Positions 17,103 through 24,935 of a stretch of 27,768 nt of DNA are shown piece by piece. The translations under genes were made by a program, and so were the position numbers. A model generated the notes under the pieces. The model saw nothing but the letters and a program-made list of their open reading frames with translations. It made no database searches and was not told the DNA's origin. This DNA comes from Aestuariicoccus sp032586235 (GTDB lineage Bacteria; Pseudomonadota; Alphaproteobacteria; Rhodobacterales; Rhodobacteraceae). The stretch lies in contig NZ_JAWHTD010000046.1 of assembly GCF_032586235.1 (NCBI RefSeq), positions 1 to 27,768 on the forward strand. Direction: 5' to 3'. The number at the start of each line of letters is the position of its first letter. Position 1 is the first letter of the stretch.

Positions 17103-17677
17103 GCGCGTGGATTGAAATGATCCCCTATGAGAAGGCCGGTCCAAGGCTGAAAGAGCTTTTGGATCATGCAAGGACCCCGCATGGCACGGTAGATACGGTC
17201 ATGCATGTGCACTCTCTCCGGCCGGAGACGATGAACGGGCACGTCACGCTTTATCGGTCGGTCCTCCACTCGGCAGAAAACAAACTTCCATTCTGGTTTC
17301 TCGAGGTTGTGGCAAGCTACACGTCGATCCTGAACGACTGCACCTATTCGCTGACCCACCATTTCATGAATGTCCGGAATCTGTTGAAGGATCAGCCGCG
17401 AAGCGACCGGATTTTCATAGCACTGAAAGCGCACCGGCCGGAGGACGAGTTTACCGGCAAGGAGCTTGCTTTGCTGCGCTATGCGGCGAAGCTGACGGTC
17501 GATGTGGGCAGGATGATCAGGTCAGACTTCGAAGCGCTGAAACTGTCCGGCTGCGACGATGGCGAGATTTTGGAAGTGAACCAGGTTTGCGCTTACTTCA
17601 ACTATTCGAACCGCCTTCTGAATGGCCTCGGGTGCACGACCGAAGGTGACCAAATCGGCTATTACAAGGAAGAATAG
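17099..17677 (+). CDS. AhpD-fold peroxidase-related protein with CxxS in place of CxxC
   Basis: The 192-aa product resembles the CMD-family peroxidase-related enzymes in length and layout. It has an N-terminal extension, a core helix pair, and a second half (ELALLRYAAKLTVDVGRM, then NQVCAYFNYSNRLLNGLGC) seen in that group. The active-site loop reads NDCTYSLTHH: C81 is kept, the second cysteine is S84, and the histidines H87 and H88 remain. A one-cysteine site cannot form the usual internal disulfide, so it may act differently or as a non-redox enzyme. It overlaps the Rieske gene by ATGA and ends the + operon. Confidence 0.8.
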   Translation: MSAWIEMIPYEKAGPRLKELLDHARTPHGTVDTVMHVHSLRPETMNGHVTLYRSVLHSAENKLPFWFLEVVASYTSILNDCTYSLTHHFMNVRNLLKDQPRSDRIFIALKAHRPEDEFTGKELALLRYAAKLTVDVGRMIRSDFEALKLSGCDDGEILEVNQVCAYFNYSNRLLNGLGCTTEGDQIGYYKEE

Positions 17678-17771
17678 CGCAGGCAGGGCCGCGATTGCAC
17701 CCTTTGCCATTTAATCGATAAAGCCGGGGGTAGCCGCCGGACCTCGGGCACGCCTGCGTGCACCCCGCGCG

Positions 17772-18539
17772 TTAATTCGGCCTGAGACTGTACCAGAGGC
17801 GTGTCAGGGCCGGCTGCGCCTCAGGCTTGGCGATGGCGATCAGGGTCAGATCGTCACGCGTGGCCACGAGAGTGACCGGGCCGGTGCCGCGCGCCAGGGC
17901 GACGAACGCCTCCGATGTCGTCTCTTCGGTCAACGCTTCGATCTCTGGCAGGAGAGTTTCGACGCAATCGGCAAGTGTCTCGCGTTGATTATCTGAGCTG
18001 ATCAGAGGATTAAGCACGCCGTCTTCGAGATATCCGGCGGCGATGATCATCGCCCCGGCCTCCGTCACAAAACGTTCGAACCACGGCCGCGCGTCTTTTG
18101 AGATCGCTGAAAGGCCGAATGCTTCGGTAATGCGGTCCGAAGGAAGGCCGCAGACGCCCCCGTTTTCCGTCAACCGCTCGGTTCGGGCCTGCGCGGCCAC
18201 CGCGCCATCGAAACTGCGCGACACGAGCGCCGAAAACTTGGCGAGCGCCTCCGCCACCGCCTTGGTGTCTGCGAGATCGTCAAACTTGCCCGATAGCGCC
18301 CCGTCCTCGGCCGCAAAGCGCATAAGCCGACCGCCGGCCACATCGCAACTGAAGCGGGTGGCGCCGTCGGCAAGAAAGGTGATCCGGCGGTCAAGAACCG
18401 TGCCTGCGATCTGTTCCTGCACGAAGCGCAGCCCGTCCTGACCGGAGCGTAACACGCAGTGCCGCGCGCCGACGATACCATAGGAAGCGGCCCGTTCGAG
18501 CGCGTGCCGAAGAGCGCTATCTTGTGCCATATTCTCCAT
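17772..18539 (-). CDS. Unrecognised 255-aa protein, last gene of the signalling/GTPase operon
   Basis: I do not recognise the family. The ATG at 18539 is chosen because GGGAGAGG lies seven bases upstream and it follows the previous stop by one base. The sequence is soluble-looking and alanine-rich, with no signal peptide or membrane segment. The C-terminal part (FVALARGTGPVTLVATRDDLTLIAIA) has a beta-hairpin pattern like that of roadblock-type domains, but this is only an impression. Its position directly after the roadblock-like gene suggests a partner or regulator of the GTPases. A spacer of 94 bp separates it from the convergent peroxidase-related gene. Confidence 0.7.
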   Translation of the reverse strand: MENMAQDSALRHALERAASYGIVGARHCVLRSGQDGLRFVQEQIAGTVLDRRITFLADGATRFSCDVAGGRLMRFAAEDGALSGKFDDLADTKAVAEALAKFSALVSRSFDGAVAAQARTERLTENGGVCGLPSDRITEAFGLSAISKDARPWFERFVTEAGAMIIAAGYLEDGVLNPLISSDNQRETLADCVETLLPEIEALTEETTSEAFVALARGTGPVTLVATRDDLTLIAIAKPEAQPALTRLWYSLRPN

Positions 18540-18540
18540 T

Positions 18541-18915
18541 TCAGGCCCTCTCCCTTTGCCCGGCGCCAGACAGTGATGCACACAGCTGCACGGCGCCGGA
18601 AAGCACGCCGTCGATATCCGCGCCGGGTGCGAAGACGCAGCACAAAACCTCGTCTAGGCCCGGGGCGGCGCGTACAAAGACATGGCAGCCGGTGGGGCGG
18701 GCGATAATCGCCGTCTGAACCGCGTCCGTTTGCGGGCCCTCCGCGCCGACGCTCAAGGCCCGTGCAGCCAGATCGCAGAGCGCGTCAAGATGCTCCTGCG
18801 GCCATTTCAGCGCACTGTCCCAGGCCAGCACCGTCCGCGCAGCGACATCGGCGAACGCGACGATTTCGCAGCCGTCTTGATCTTTCCGGAACGCTTGCAG
18901 CGATGTGTCAATCAT
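18541..18915 (-). CDS. Roadblock/LC7-like small protein
   Basis: The 124-aa product shows the alternating pattern of roadblock/LC7 domains. A strand pair (CEIVAFADVAARTVLAWDS) is followed by a long helix (PQEHLDALCDLAARAL). Two strands (TAIIARPTGCHVFVRAA, then EVLCCVFAPGADIDG) and a closing helix come after. Such domains bind and regulate small GTPases (MglB with MglA is the known bacterial example), and here three GTPase-type genes lie upstream. An in-frame GTG at 18924 would add three residues; neither start has an ideal ribosome-binding site. It sits 13 bp after the second GTPase gene and one base before the next start. The domain call is from pattern only. Confidence 0.6.
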   Translation of the reverse strand: MIDTSLQAFRKDQDGCEIVAFADVAARTVLAWDSALKWPQEHLDALCDLAARALSVGAEGPQTDAVQTAIIARPTGCHVFVRAAPGLDEVLCCVFAPGADIDGVLSGAVQLCASLSGAGQRERA

Positions 18916-18928
18916 GTGCCCCACGCAG

Positions 18929-19873
18929 TCATTTGAACCTGTTATTACATGGATCCCAATAAGGAGAAGTTTCCACGGCCGCGCCGTAAGAGGCGCGGGC
19001 CACTGGCCGGGTGCGCGGCCGGGCCCGTTTCATCACCACCCTGCGCGGAATCACGACCTCCGCACCCCGGTCATTCGGCGCGCCGGGCTGCGGATCCTCC
19101 GCTGCAGAGGGGGCTTTTCCCGCCTCTTCGAGCGCATCGAAGCGCATCGGTCCCGGATCCGCGCTGAACATGCCCGGGGTCTCGACGATCTCGACAAGAT
19201 TTTCGACGAACAAGTCTGCGCCAGCGCTCTCAAGGACGGCAGGGTCATCGGGATCGGCCAGCGCCTCGGTCAGCGAGATCGGAAGAACCGCCTTGAACAA
19301 CCCGTCTGCCTCATGCCGCACGCGCGCAAGAACGCGGGCGCGGTCGACCTCGTTTTGCAGCTTATCCATGCGGGTGATCAGCAACAGGCTGCTGGCGCGC
19401 AGACGTTCGGGCAGCATTTCCCACAAGGCGGCTTCGGATTGCCGCCAGGCCTGCGTTGCGGGCGTGCACCAGACCACGCTGTCCACATACGCGATAACCC
19501 GTTCCCAGACACTCTGCGGCATGTTCGGATCGGAGGTGCCGGGCATGTCGATCAGGTCGCAGAATTCCAGAGCCTCGGTGTCGAGCCGGATACGCACCGC
19601 CTGCGTGTCACGATGCGAAATACCGTCGAGCGCGCCGTCGGCGATCACGTGCTCAGAGCCCGAATTGTCGACGCGAAATACCGATCTCTCGCCGTATGTG
19701 TAGCAGACCGGGGGCAGTTGCGTCGCCGTCGCCTTGACCGGTGACATCGAATGGCCAAGCAGAAAATTGGCCAGCGTGCTTTTCCCGGCGCTGAACTCGC
19801 CCATGAGCGCGATGCGCGGCTTGCGGGCTATGGTCGTGCGGGTGTCGATGATGCGCAGGCTTTCGGTGCTCAT
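18929..19873 (-). CDS. Era/dynamin-type GTPase with basic C-terminal tail
   Basis: The 314-aa product has all the main G motifs: G1 GEFSAGKST (25-33), G3 DMPG (109-112) and G4 TRMD (167-170). The GEFSAGKSTLxNxLLG block is typical of the TRAFAC/dynamin-like group. A proline/acidic linker and an arginine-rich tail (MKRARPRTRPVAR) follow the G domain; the tail could bind acidic lipids or nucleic acid. The ATG at 19873 overlaps the previous stop (ATGA), so translation is coupled to the large GTPase. Its segment around DSVVWCTPATQAW matches the pseudo-GTPase of the same operon (CDIAIWCTRHWTQ), showing common descent. Open frame continues upstream of this start but is a shadow of the preceding gene. 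Confidence 0.88.
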   Translation of the reverse strand: MSTESLRIIDTRTTIARKPRIALMGEFSAGKSTLANFLLGHSMSPVKATATQLPPVCYTYGERSVFRVDNSGSEHVIADGALDGISHRDTQAVRIRLDTEALEFCDLIDMPGTSDPNMPQSVWERVIAYVDSVVWCTPATQAWRQSEAALWEMLPERLRASSLLLITRMDKLQNEVDRARVLARVRHEADGLFKAVLPISLTEALADPDDPAVLESAGADLFVENLVEIVETPGMFSADPGPMRFDALEEAGKAPSAAEDPQPGAPNDRGAEVVIPRRVVMKRARPRTRPVARASYGAAVETSPYWDPCNNRFK

Positions 19874-21885
19874 CGTATGGCCTCCATGGGCTGGACGGTA
19901 TTGGTGACATGGCGTGGCGGGACCGGCGTATCGGGGTGCGTTTCTGCGTCCATGCTTTCGGGCTCGGCCATGCCAAGCATGATCTTGCGATGCGTTGCGA
20001 GGAACTCGCTCAGCGTCTCGAGCAGCGCCTCTTCGAACCGTTCGGCGTTGTCCGACATCAGGGCTTTCAGCATAGGCTCCGTCTCCTGCCGGATCAGGCT
20101 GGCGAAATCCTCGGCACAAGCCTTGTATCCCTTGCGACGACGCCAGAAACGCGACCACCAGTTGCCCTGCAGGTCGAGCGCGATCGACTGGCCCAGAACC
20201 ACTGGCGGATCGGGCTGGGGCAAGGGCGGTGGCTCGATTGCCGGCGACGTGCCTTGCAGATCGAAGGCCCTCGCATACAGCGCGCTGAGATCGGCGGCGG
20301 CGGCGGCCAGGCTTTCGCTGCCGAGGTTCGACGCCGCGCGCACGTATCGCTGGAAGGCCGAGCGCAGCAGCACCCGCAACCCGCACGGATCGTAGCGCCA
20401 GACCTCGACCGCGCCATGCGCCTCCATGTGCCGGATCACCGCCGCGGTGGCGCGGTCGACAAAGGTTTGGCGCGATGTCTCGATCCGGCCGGACAGGCTG
20501 CGCTGCAGCGGCGCGAGCCCCGACACCAGCCGTAGACGTGCAGCGTGCTCAACCTCGTTCAGCGCCTGTTGCAGCGCCTCTGCATCCATCAGGCAGCCAC
20601 CACCAGGGCCATCGACCCGCGCGCTGACGGCGGAGGCCGCAGAGAGGCTCTGGTCAAGATTTCCGATCTTGACCTCGAGCTCTTGCAGCATCCGCGCACC
20701 GGCGCCAGCCTCGATCCGGGTCGCGATTGCGGTGCCCAGCGCGTGCATACCCGACAGGTGCCAGACCATCTCTTCGAGCGTGTCGAAGGGGTTCTCGGCT
20801 TCGTAATTGGTTTCCGCCCAGCCCAGCAGCGCCTCGGCGCTGTCCTGCGGAAGCTCTTCCAGGCTGCCGGTCAGGATGTGTTCGGCCCAGATACCGCAGC
20901 CGAAGATGATCTCGACATCCTTCGGGCCGCCAAGTTTGCTCAGGGTTTCGACGATGCTTTCACGGATCTCGACCACGTCGCGCGCCGGGTCGGCCAGTTC
21001 GTCTATTCGGTTGACAAAGATGACGACGTCGCGCGCGGCAACGTTGGAGATCATCCGGATCAGCGCCAGATCGACCGAGCTCAGCGCTTGCGTCGCCGAA
21101 AGCACCATGATGCACAGCCGGCTGCCACGCAGCGCGTTGATGGTGATCTGCTCGCGGATCATGAACGTGTCGTTGACGCCGGGCGTGTCGCGCACGCAAA
21201 GAGAAACCGGCAATTCGGGCTGGCTCAGCCAGAGATCGGCGCTGCGGGTGATATCGGCAAAGCGGCCGCGGTCGCGGTCGCCCGTCGCCTCATCCCAGAA
21301 ATCATCGCCGATGCAGACGTAACGTTCGATCAGGCTCTCGTCGAACCGGTCGTAGTCATGCGATTGGCCCAGCAGCAGCTCAAAGCGCTTCCCCAGCCGG
21401 TCGCGCGACTTGGCGCGCATCTTTTCAAGCTGGGCGCGGACCTTGTCCAGTTCGTCATCGGCTCCGGCGCGGCCCGCGAGTTCGCCCATGCGCCCGCCGC
21501 GCTGCACCAGGTGCTCCCATTCTTCCCCGGTAAAGAAGGTGAACGAGGCGTTGCGGCGTTCCCGGCGCGCGGCGGGTTTGAGATGCAGCGACGTCACCAC
21601 CGAGGTCCAGGGATTCACATCGGCGGGCAGCAGGCCGGACCAGCCGGTCATGGCATTGACCAGCGTCGTCTTGCCGGCCTTGACCTGGCCGATCATCGTC
21701 ACGCTGGGTTCGAACGCGGCGATCTTGCGGCGCAGTTGCCGGGCGCGATCGGCGATCGGCCCGCTGCCGGAGCCACAGGCCGCTTGCAGGCGGGCATCGA
21801 GCGTTTCAAGCTTCTCCGCCAGCGGGCGGAAGCCGGCATAGCTTTGCTCGAGCAGCTTGATCGGGGTCGCGTCGGGCGTTTTCAT
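19870..21885 (-). CDS. Dynamin-like large GTPase
   Basis: The 671-aa product begins at ATG 21885, preceded by GAGGAGT with good spacing; an ATG at 21918 is less likely. A helical lead is followed by a G domain with G1 GQVKAGKTTLVNAM (about 64), the switch region PWTSVVT, G3 DTPGVND (about 233) and G4 NRID (about 291). A long, mainly helical region follows, as in dynamin-like proteins. Near residues 574-583, NWWSRFWRRR is strongly amphipathic, with tryptophans next to arginines, and may touch membrane. The helix pair MLKALMSDNAERFEEALLETLSEF then leads to a proline-rich end. Bacterial dynamins remodel or stabilise membranes using GTP. It overlaps the next gene by 4 bp. Confidence 0.88.
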   Translation of the reverse strand: MKTPDATPIKLLEQSYAGFRPLAEKLETLDARLQAACGSGSGPIADRARQLRRKIAAFEPSVTMIGQVKAGKTTLVNAMTGWSGLLPADVNPWTSVVTSLHLKPAARRERRNASFTFFTGEEWEHLVQRGGRMGELAGRAGADDELDKVRAQLEKMRAKSRDRLGKRFELLLGQSHDYDRFDESLIERYVCIGDDFWDEATGDRDRGRFADITRSADLWLSQPELPVSLCVRDTPGVNDTFMIREQITINALRGSRLCIMVLSATQALSSVDLALIRMISNVAARDVVIFVNRIDELADPARDVVEIRESIVETLSKLGGPKDVEIIFGCGIWAEHILTGSLEELPQDSAEALLGWAETNYEAENPFDTLEEMVWHLSGMHALGTAIATRIEAGAGARMLQELEVKIGNLDQSLSAASAVSARVDGPGGGCLMDAEALQQALNEVEHAARLRLVSGLAPLQRSLSGRIETSRQTFVDRATAAVIRHMEAHGAVEVWRYDPCGLRVLLRSAFQRYVRAASNLGSESLAAAAADLSALYARAFDLQGTSPAIEPPPLPQPDPPVVLGQSIALDLQGNWWSRFWRRRKGYKACAEDFASLIRQETEPMLKALMSDNAERFEEALLETLSEFLATHRKIMLGMAEPESMDAETHPDTPVPPRHVTNTVQPMEAIR

Positions 21886-21933
21886 ATCGTCACTCCTCAG
21901 GGCAAGCACCCCGTTCACATGCGTGGCTGCTGC

Positions 21934-23091
21934 TCAGGCGGCGAGCGCGCCTTCCATTTCGTCGCGCACCTGCGCCAACAGGATCGCGGCCTCGGTTGTC
22001 TGACCGTCGCCGCCTTCGAAGCCGAAGAGCAGCACCATGGCCTCGGCCGCGCGCAGCGTGTCGAGCAAGGCAGGCCAGGTTTCGCCGAAGGCAGGCTCTT
22101 CCTCGGCCAGGGCGAGCATCTGGCTGAAGGCGTCTCCAAGCGTTTCGAGAAGCCCTTCGGGACCCTCCACATCGAGGCGCGCCGTCGCGTCCCGTGCGGT
22201 GCCGCGCAGGTCCAGGATCAGCCGCGACAGGGTCGCGTGCGCTTCGGGCGCGGGCGGGGGGGTGTCTTTGGGCCGTGGCGCGACGGGGACCACATTCAGG
22301 GCCGGTCGGGTCTGCGGCGTGGCGGGTGCGTCGCCCGCCTTAGCGGGCTGTGGCGCGTATTGTTCAAGCAGGAAGACGGCGGCATCCAGGTCGGCGCCGC
22401 GCGCCTCTTCGATCATGCCCGCCACGCGACGCCGCAACCTGTCCTGCGAGGCAGGACAAAGCGCGGCGCCGCCAGCGTCGAGCCGCAAATCGCACCAGGC
22501 ATGGTTCGCCCGGGTCGGGCATTCATTCACATTGGCGGCAGCGGGCGCGAGCGCCAGCATCAGCGCGTGATCCTTCAGCCCTTCCGGCCCCGCCGACCAG
22601 ATGGCTTGCTCTTCTTGCGTCCAGTGCCGTGTGCACCAGATCGCGATGTCGCAGCGCGCCGCGGCCCAGGTCAGTGCCGCGCCCATATCCTCAGGCGACG
22701 GATCGGCCACGACATTGAGCAGGCTCATGCCGGCCAATGCCTCGGCCGGTGCGACAAGCTCGACAATGGCCGCGTCGGTGGGCGGGACAAAGGGAATGTC
22801 GGGTGCGGTTTGCACCGTCTGGCCATCGCTGCGCGTCAGGGTGGCCGCCGGTCGCGCGCCGTGGCGGATCAGCACCGGCGCGCTCTGAGAACCGGGCTGC
22901 AGCATCACTGCCCCGGCCAGCGCGTTGACGACGGCCGCTTTGCCAGCGCCCGGCAATCCGAAAACCACGACGCGCACCGGGGTTTCGAACCGCTCGATCA
23001 ATCGCGTGCAGCGCCGCGCCGCGCGCGCCGAAAGACCAGGCTCGCCCTGCATCGCCCGAAGGCGTTCCACGATCACGCCATGACCCATCAT
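21934..23091 (-). CDS. Degenerate P-loop pseudo-GTPase
   Basis: The ATG at 23091 shares a base with the phosphatase stop (TGATG), giving 385 aa. The N-terminal part has a P-loop-like motif GLPGAGKAAVVNAL (45-58). The serine/threonine that binds magnesium after GK is alanine (A52). No DxxG motif is seen where G3 is expected (VVADPSPED instead), and the G4 position reads LAPA. The segment CDIAIWCTRHWTQEEQAIW aligns with the intact GTPase at 18929-19873. Nucleotide hydrolysis is therefore unlikely, and a scaffold or regulatory role is inferred. The C-terminal half is alanine/proline-rich, then helical with acidic stretches. The long frame upstream of this start is a shadow of the phosphatase gene. 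Confidence 0.8.
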   Translation of the reverse strand: MMGHGVIVERLRAMQGEPGLSARAARRCTRLIERFETPVRVVVFGLPGAGKAAVVNALAGAVMLQPGSQSAPVLIRHGARPAATLTRSDGQTVQTAPDIPFVPPTDAAIVELVAPAEALAGMSLLNVVADPSPEDMGAALTWAAARCDIAIWCTRHWTQEEQAIWSAGPEGLKDHALMLALAPAAANVNECPTRANHAWCDLRLDAGGAALCPASQDRLRRRVAGMIEEARGADLDAAVFLLEQYAPQPAKAGDAPATPQTRPALNVVPVAPRPKDTPPPAPEAHATLSRLILDLRGTARDATARLDVEGPEGLLETLGDAFSQMLALAEEEPAFGETWPALLDTLRAAEAMVLLFGFEGGDGQTTEAAILLAQVRDEMEGALAA

Positions 23092-23999
23092 CAGGCGGAT
23101 TGCCCCGTCAGCAGCGCCGTCACCGTCTGGCGCAGATCCACAAGCCCTTTGCGCAGATCGGGCAAAAAGCCAGACGCAGACAGCCGTCCGGTAGCCGCGT
23201 TCGGGAAAGCGGCCTGCGCCACATGCGGTTTGATCACGATGACCGAGACGTTGTCCTGATCCTGCGCGTCCAGTTCTTCCACCGCCCGCAACAGCGCGCG
23301 GGCGATCACCTTGCTCGGGGCGGCGTGGTGGCGCTGAACGCTTTCGCGGATCTGCTCTTCGTCGAGCACTTCGAGCCCATCGCTGGCCAGCAGGACGATG
23401 TCGCCGATCCGCAACTCGAGCGGCGCCTCGGGGCAGTCGACCCGGTTGATCCCGGCGCCGACCAGCGCGGAGGTCAGGCAACTGCGCTGCGGATGATCGC
23501 GGGCGGTTTCGGCGTCGATCTCGCCACGCGCGGCCATCAGGTCGATCTGCGGGGCGAGGGAATGGATCTCGTTCAGACGCCGCAGCTGCCCGTCCCGATA
23601 AAGATACAGCGCCGAGTCGCCGACCGAAATCCAGCTCAGCGCGTCATCCTGAACGATTGCGGTGACGACCGTGCCGCCCATACCCTCCTGCCCCAGCCCG
23701 GCCACGACTCCGTCGCGCAGAGCGCAATTGGCGCTCTCGACCGCGCGGCGCAACCTGTCGCGCAGGCCGCTTGGCTCAGGCGGGCCGTCGCAGTCCGAAA
23801 GACTGATCGCCCCGAAAACCTCGGAAACGATGATCCGCGCCGCCAGATCGCCATCGTCATGGCCACCCATGCCGTCGGAGAGTATGGCAAAGCCGGTATC
23901 GGCGCCTTCGGTAAACTGCGCGGCGACCGCGTCCTCTTGCCGGTCACGGCGGCCGAGCGCCACCGCAGTCGCGACATCCGCAGTCGTCTCACTCTGCAT
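23091..23999 (-). CDS. PP2C-family Ser/Thr protein phosphatase
   Basis: The 302-aa product removes phosphate from Ser/Thr, presumably reversing the kinase of the same operon. The metal-binding PP2C motifs are all present: RRDRQEDA (17-24), SDGMGGHDDGDLA (41-53), GGTVVTAIV and WISVGDSALYLYRDGQL (about 108-139), LASDGLEVL (204-212) and DQDNVSVIVI (247-256). A C-terminal tail of about 45 residues follows. The start at 23999 overlaps the FHA stop by 11 bp; ATG 24008 is an alternative adding three residues. The larger open frame upstream is a shadow of the FHA gene. Kinase, FHA protein and PP2C in a row are a familiar bacterial phospho-signalling unit. Confidence 0.93.
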   Translation of the reverse strand: MQSETTADVATAVALGRRDRQEDAVAAQFTEGADTGFAILSDGMGGHDDGDLAARIIVSEVFGAISLSDCDGPPEPSGLRDRLRRAVESANCALRDGVVAGLGQEGMGGTVVTAIVQDDALSWISVGDSALYLYRDGQLRRLNEIHSLAPQIDLMAARGEIDAETARDHPQRSCLTSALVGAGINRVDCPEAPLELRIGDIVLLASDGLEVLDEEQIRESVQRHHAAPSKVIARALLRAVEELDAQDQDNVSVIVIKPHVAQAAFPNAATGRLSASGFLPDLRKGLVDLRQTVTALLTGQSA

Positions 24000-24933
24000 C
24001 ACTGGCATCCGTCCAGCTGAAATCGGGGCCGCACAGCGCCACAAACCGCAAGGTCGTCTTGCCGATACGGAACTGGTCGCCGGTCTGCAATTCGGTCGCC
24101 GAGACCAGCGGCTTGCCGTTGAGCCGCACAAGGTTCGACTTGCCGCCATGGCCGATAAGGATCTTGTTCTCTTCGTCGTCGTAGGCAATCGAGGCATGGG
24201 TGTCGCGCGAGATGCAGTCATCGCCAAAATCGATGGGAATGGTCTGATCGCTGCCCCGCCCAAGGGTGGAGAGGCCCAGCGCCACTGGGAAGGCGCGGCC
24301 TTTGCCGGGCCCGTCGACGATGACGACCCAGCCCACCGGGAAATTGATGATGTCAGACACCGCGGGCGCTTTTTCAGTGGCGAAGGCATCGGCGATGCCC
24401 GCGTCGGCGTGAAAACCCAGCAGCCGCGTCTTGACCCGCCCGCCGCGCACCGGGGCGGGCGCCGGGTCCGGAACGATGGCCGGTTCAAGTATCAAAGGGT
24501 CCAGAGCCGGCATCGGGTCTGGCGAGGCTGCCAAAGGTGGGGTTTCGTCGGGCGTCTCGTCCACTGCGCTGTCCGCGGCGGGTGCAGCGGCAGTCGCGTT
24601 TTCCAGGTCCCATATCTTGCGCGGAGGCGCTGCCGGGATTTCCGGCTCGGCCGCATCTGCTTCTTCTTCTGTGGTGTCGGTGGATTGCTTGGCAGCCTCT
24701 TTCAGAATTTCCGCGCCCATGGTCTGCGGCGGCGCTTCCAGATTCCAGCGGGGCGGCGTCTCGTCCAGAGCGGGCGGCATGACCAGCCGCGAATGCCGCT
24801 GTTCGCCGATCTCTGCCAGAACGTTCTGCACGCGCTCTTCATCGTCCGGGCCGGTTTGCGGCGCGTCCTGCTCCACCGGGGTCGAAGGCGGGGCGGGGCG
24901 ACGGCGGGCGACGATATTGCGGAAACTGGGCAT
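23989..24933 (-). CDS. FHA-domain phosphothreonine-binding protein
   Basis: The ATG at 24933 (MPSFRNIVARRR) follows AAGGAGT by four bases and lies two bases after the kinase stop. The product has 314 aa. Residues about 20-200 are a low-complexity, proline- and acid-rich linker. The C-terminal third is an FHA domain: LGRGSDQTI (about 222), ISRDTHASI (about 240), then NLVRLNG and GDQFRIGKTTLRFV. FHA domains bind phosphothreonine, so this is the likely reader of the kinase's marks and a scaffold for the complex. Its end overlaps the phosphatase start. The few residues after the FHA fold (CGPDFSWTDASDAE) have no known role. Confidence 0.9.
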   Translation of the reverse strand: MPSFRNIVARRRPAPPSTPVEQDAPQTGPDDEERVQNVLAEIGEQRHSRLVMPPALDETPPRWNLEAPPQTMGAEILKEAAKQSTDTTEEEADAAEPEIPAAPPRKIWDLENATAAAPAADSAVDETPDETPPLAASPDPMPALDPLILEPAIVPDPAPAPVRGGRVKTRLLGFHADAGIADAFATEKAPAVSDIINFPVGWVVIVDGPGKGRAFPVALGLSTLGRGSDQTIPIDFGDDCISRDTHASIAYDDEENKILIGHGGKSNLVRLNGKPLVSATELQTGDQFRIGKTTLRFVALCGPDFSWTDASDAE

Positions 24934-24935
24934 GG

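Noticed and set aside
17748..17761. Bidirectional terminator between convergent genes
   Set aside because: GCACGC-CT-GCGTGC forms only a six-bp stem with a two-base loop and no T-run on either strand.
20545..23259. 904-codon open frame on + across the GTPase genes
   Set aside because: It lies opposite well-supported GTPase and pseudo-GTPase genes with clear motifs. Its translation is low-complexity Arg/Gly/His-rich, as expected from the antisense of high-GC coding DNA.
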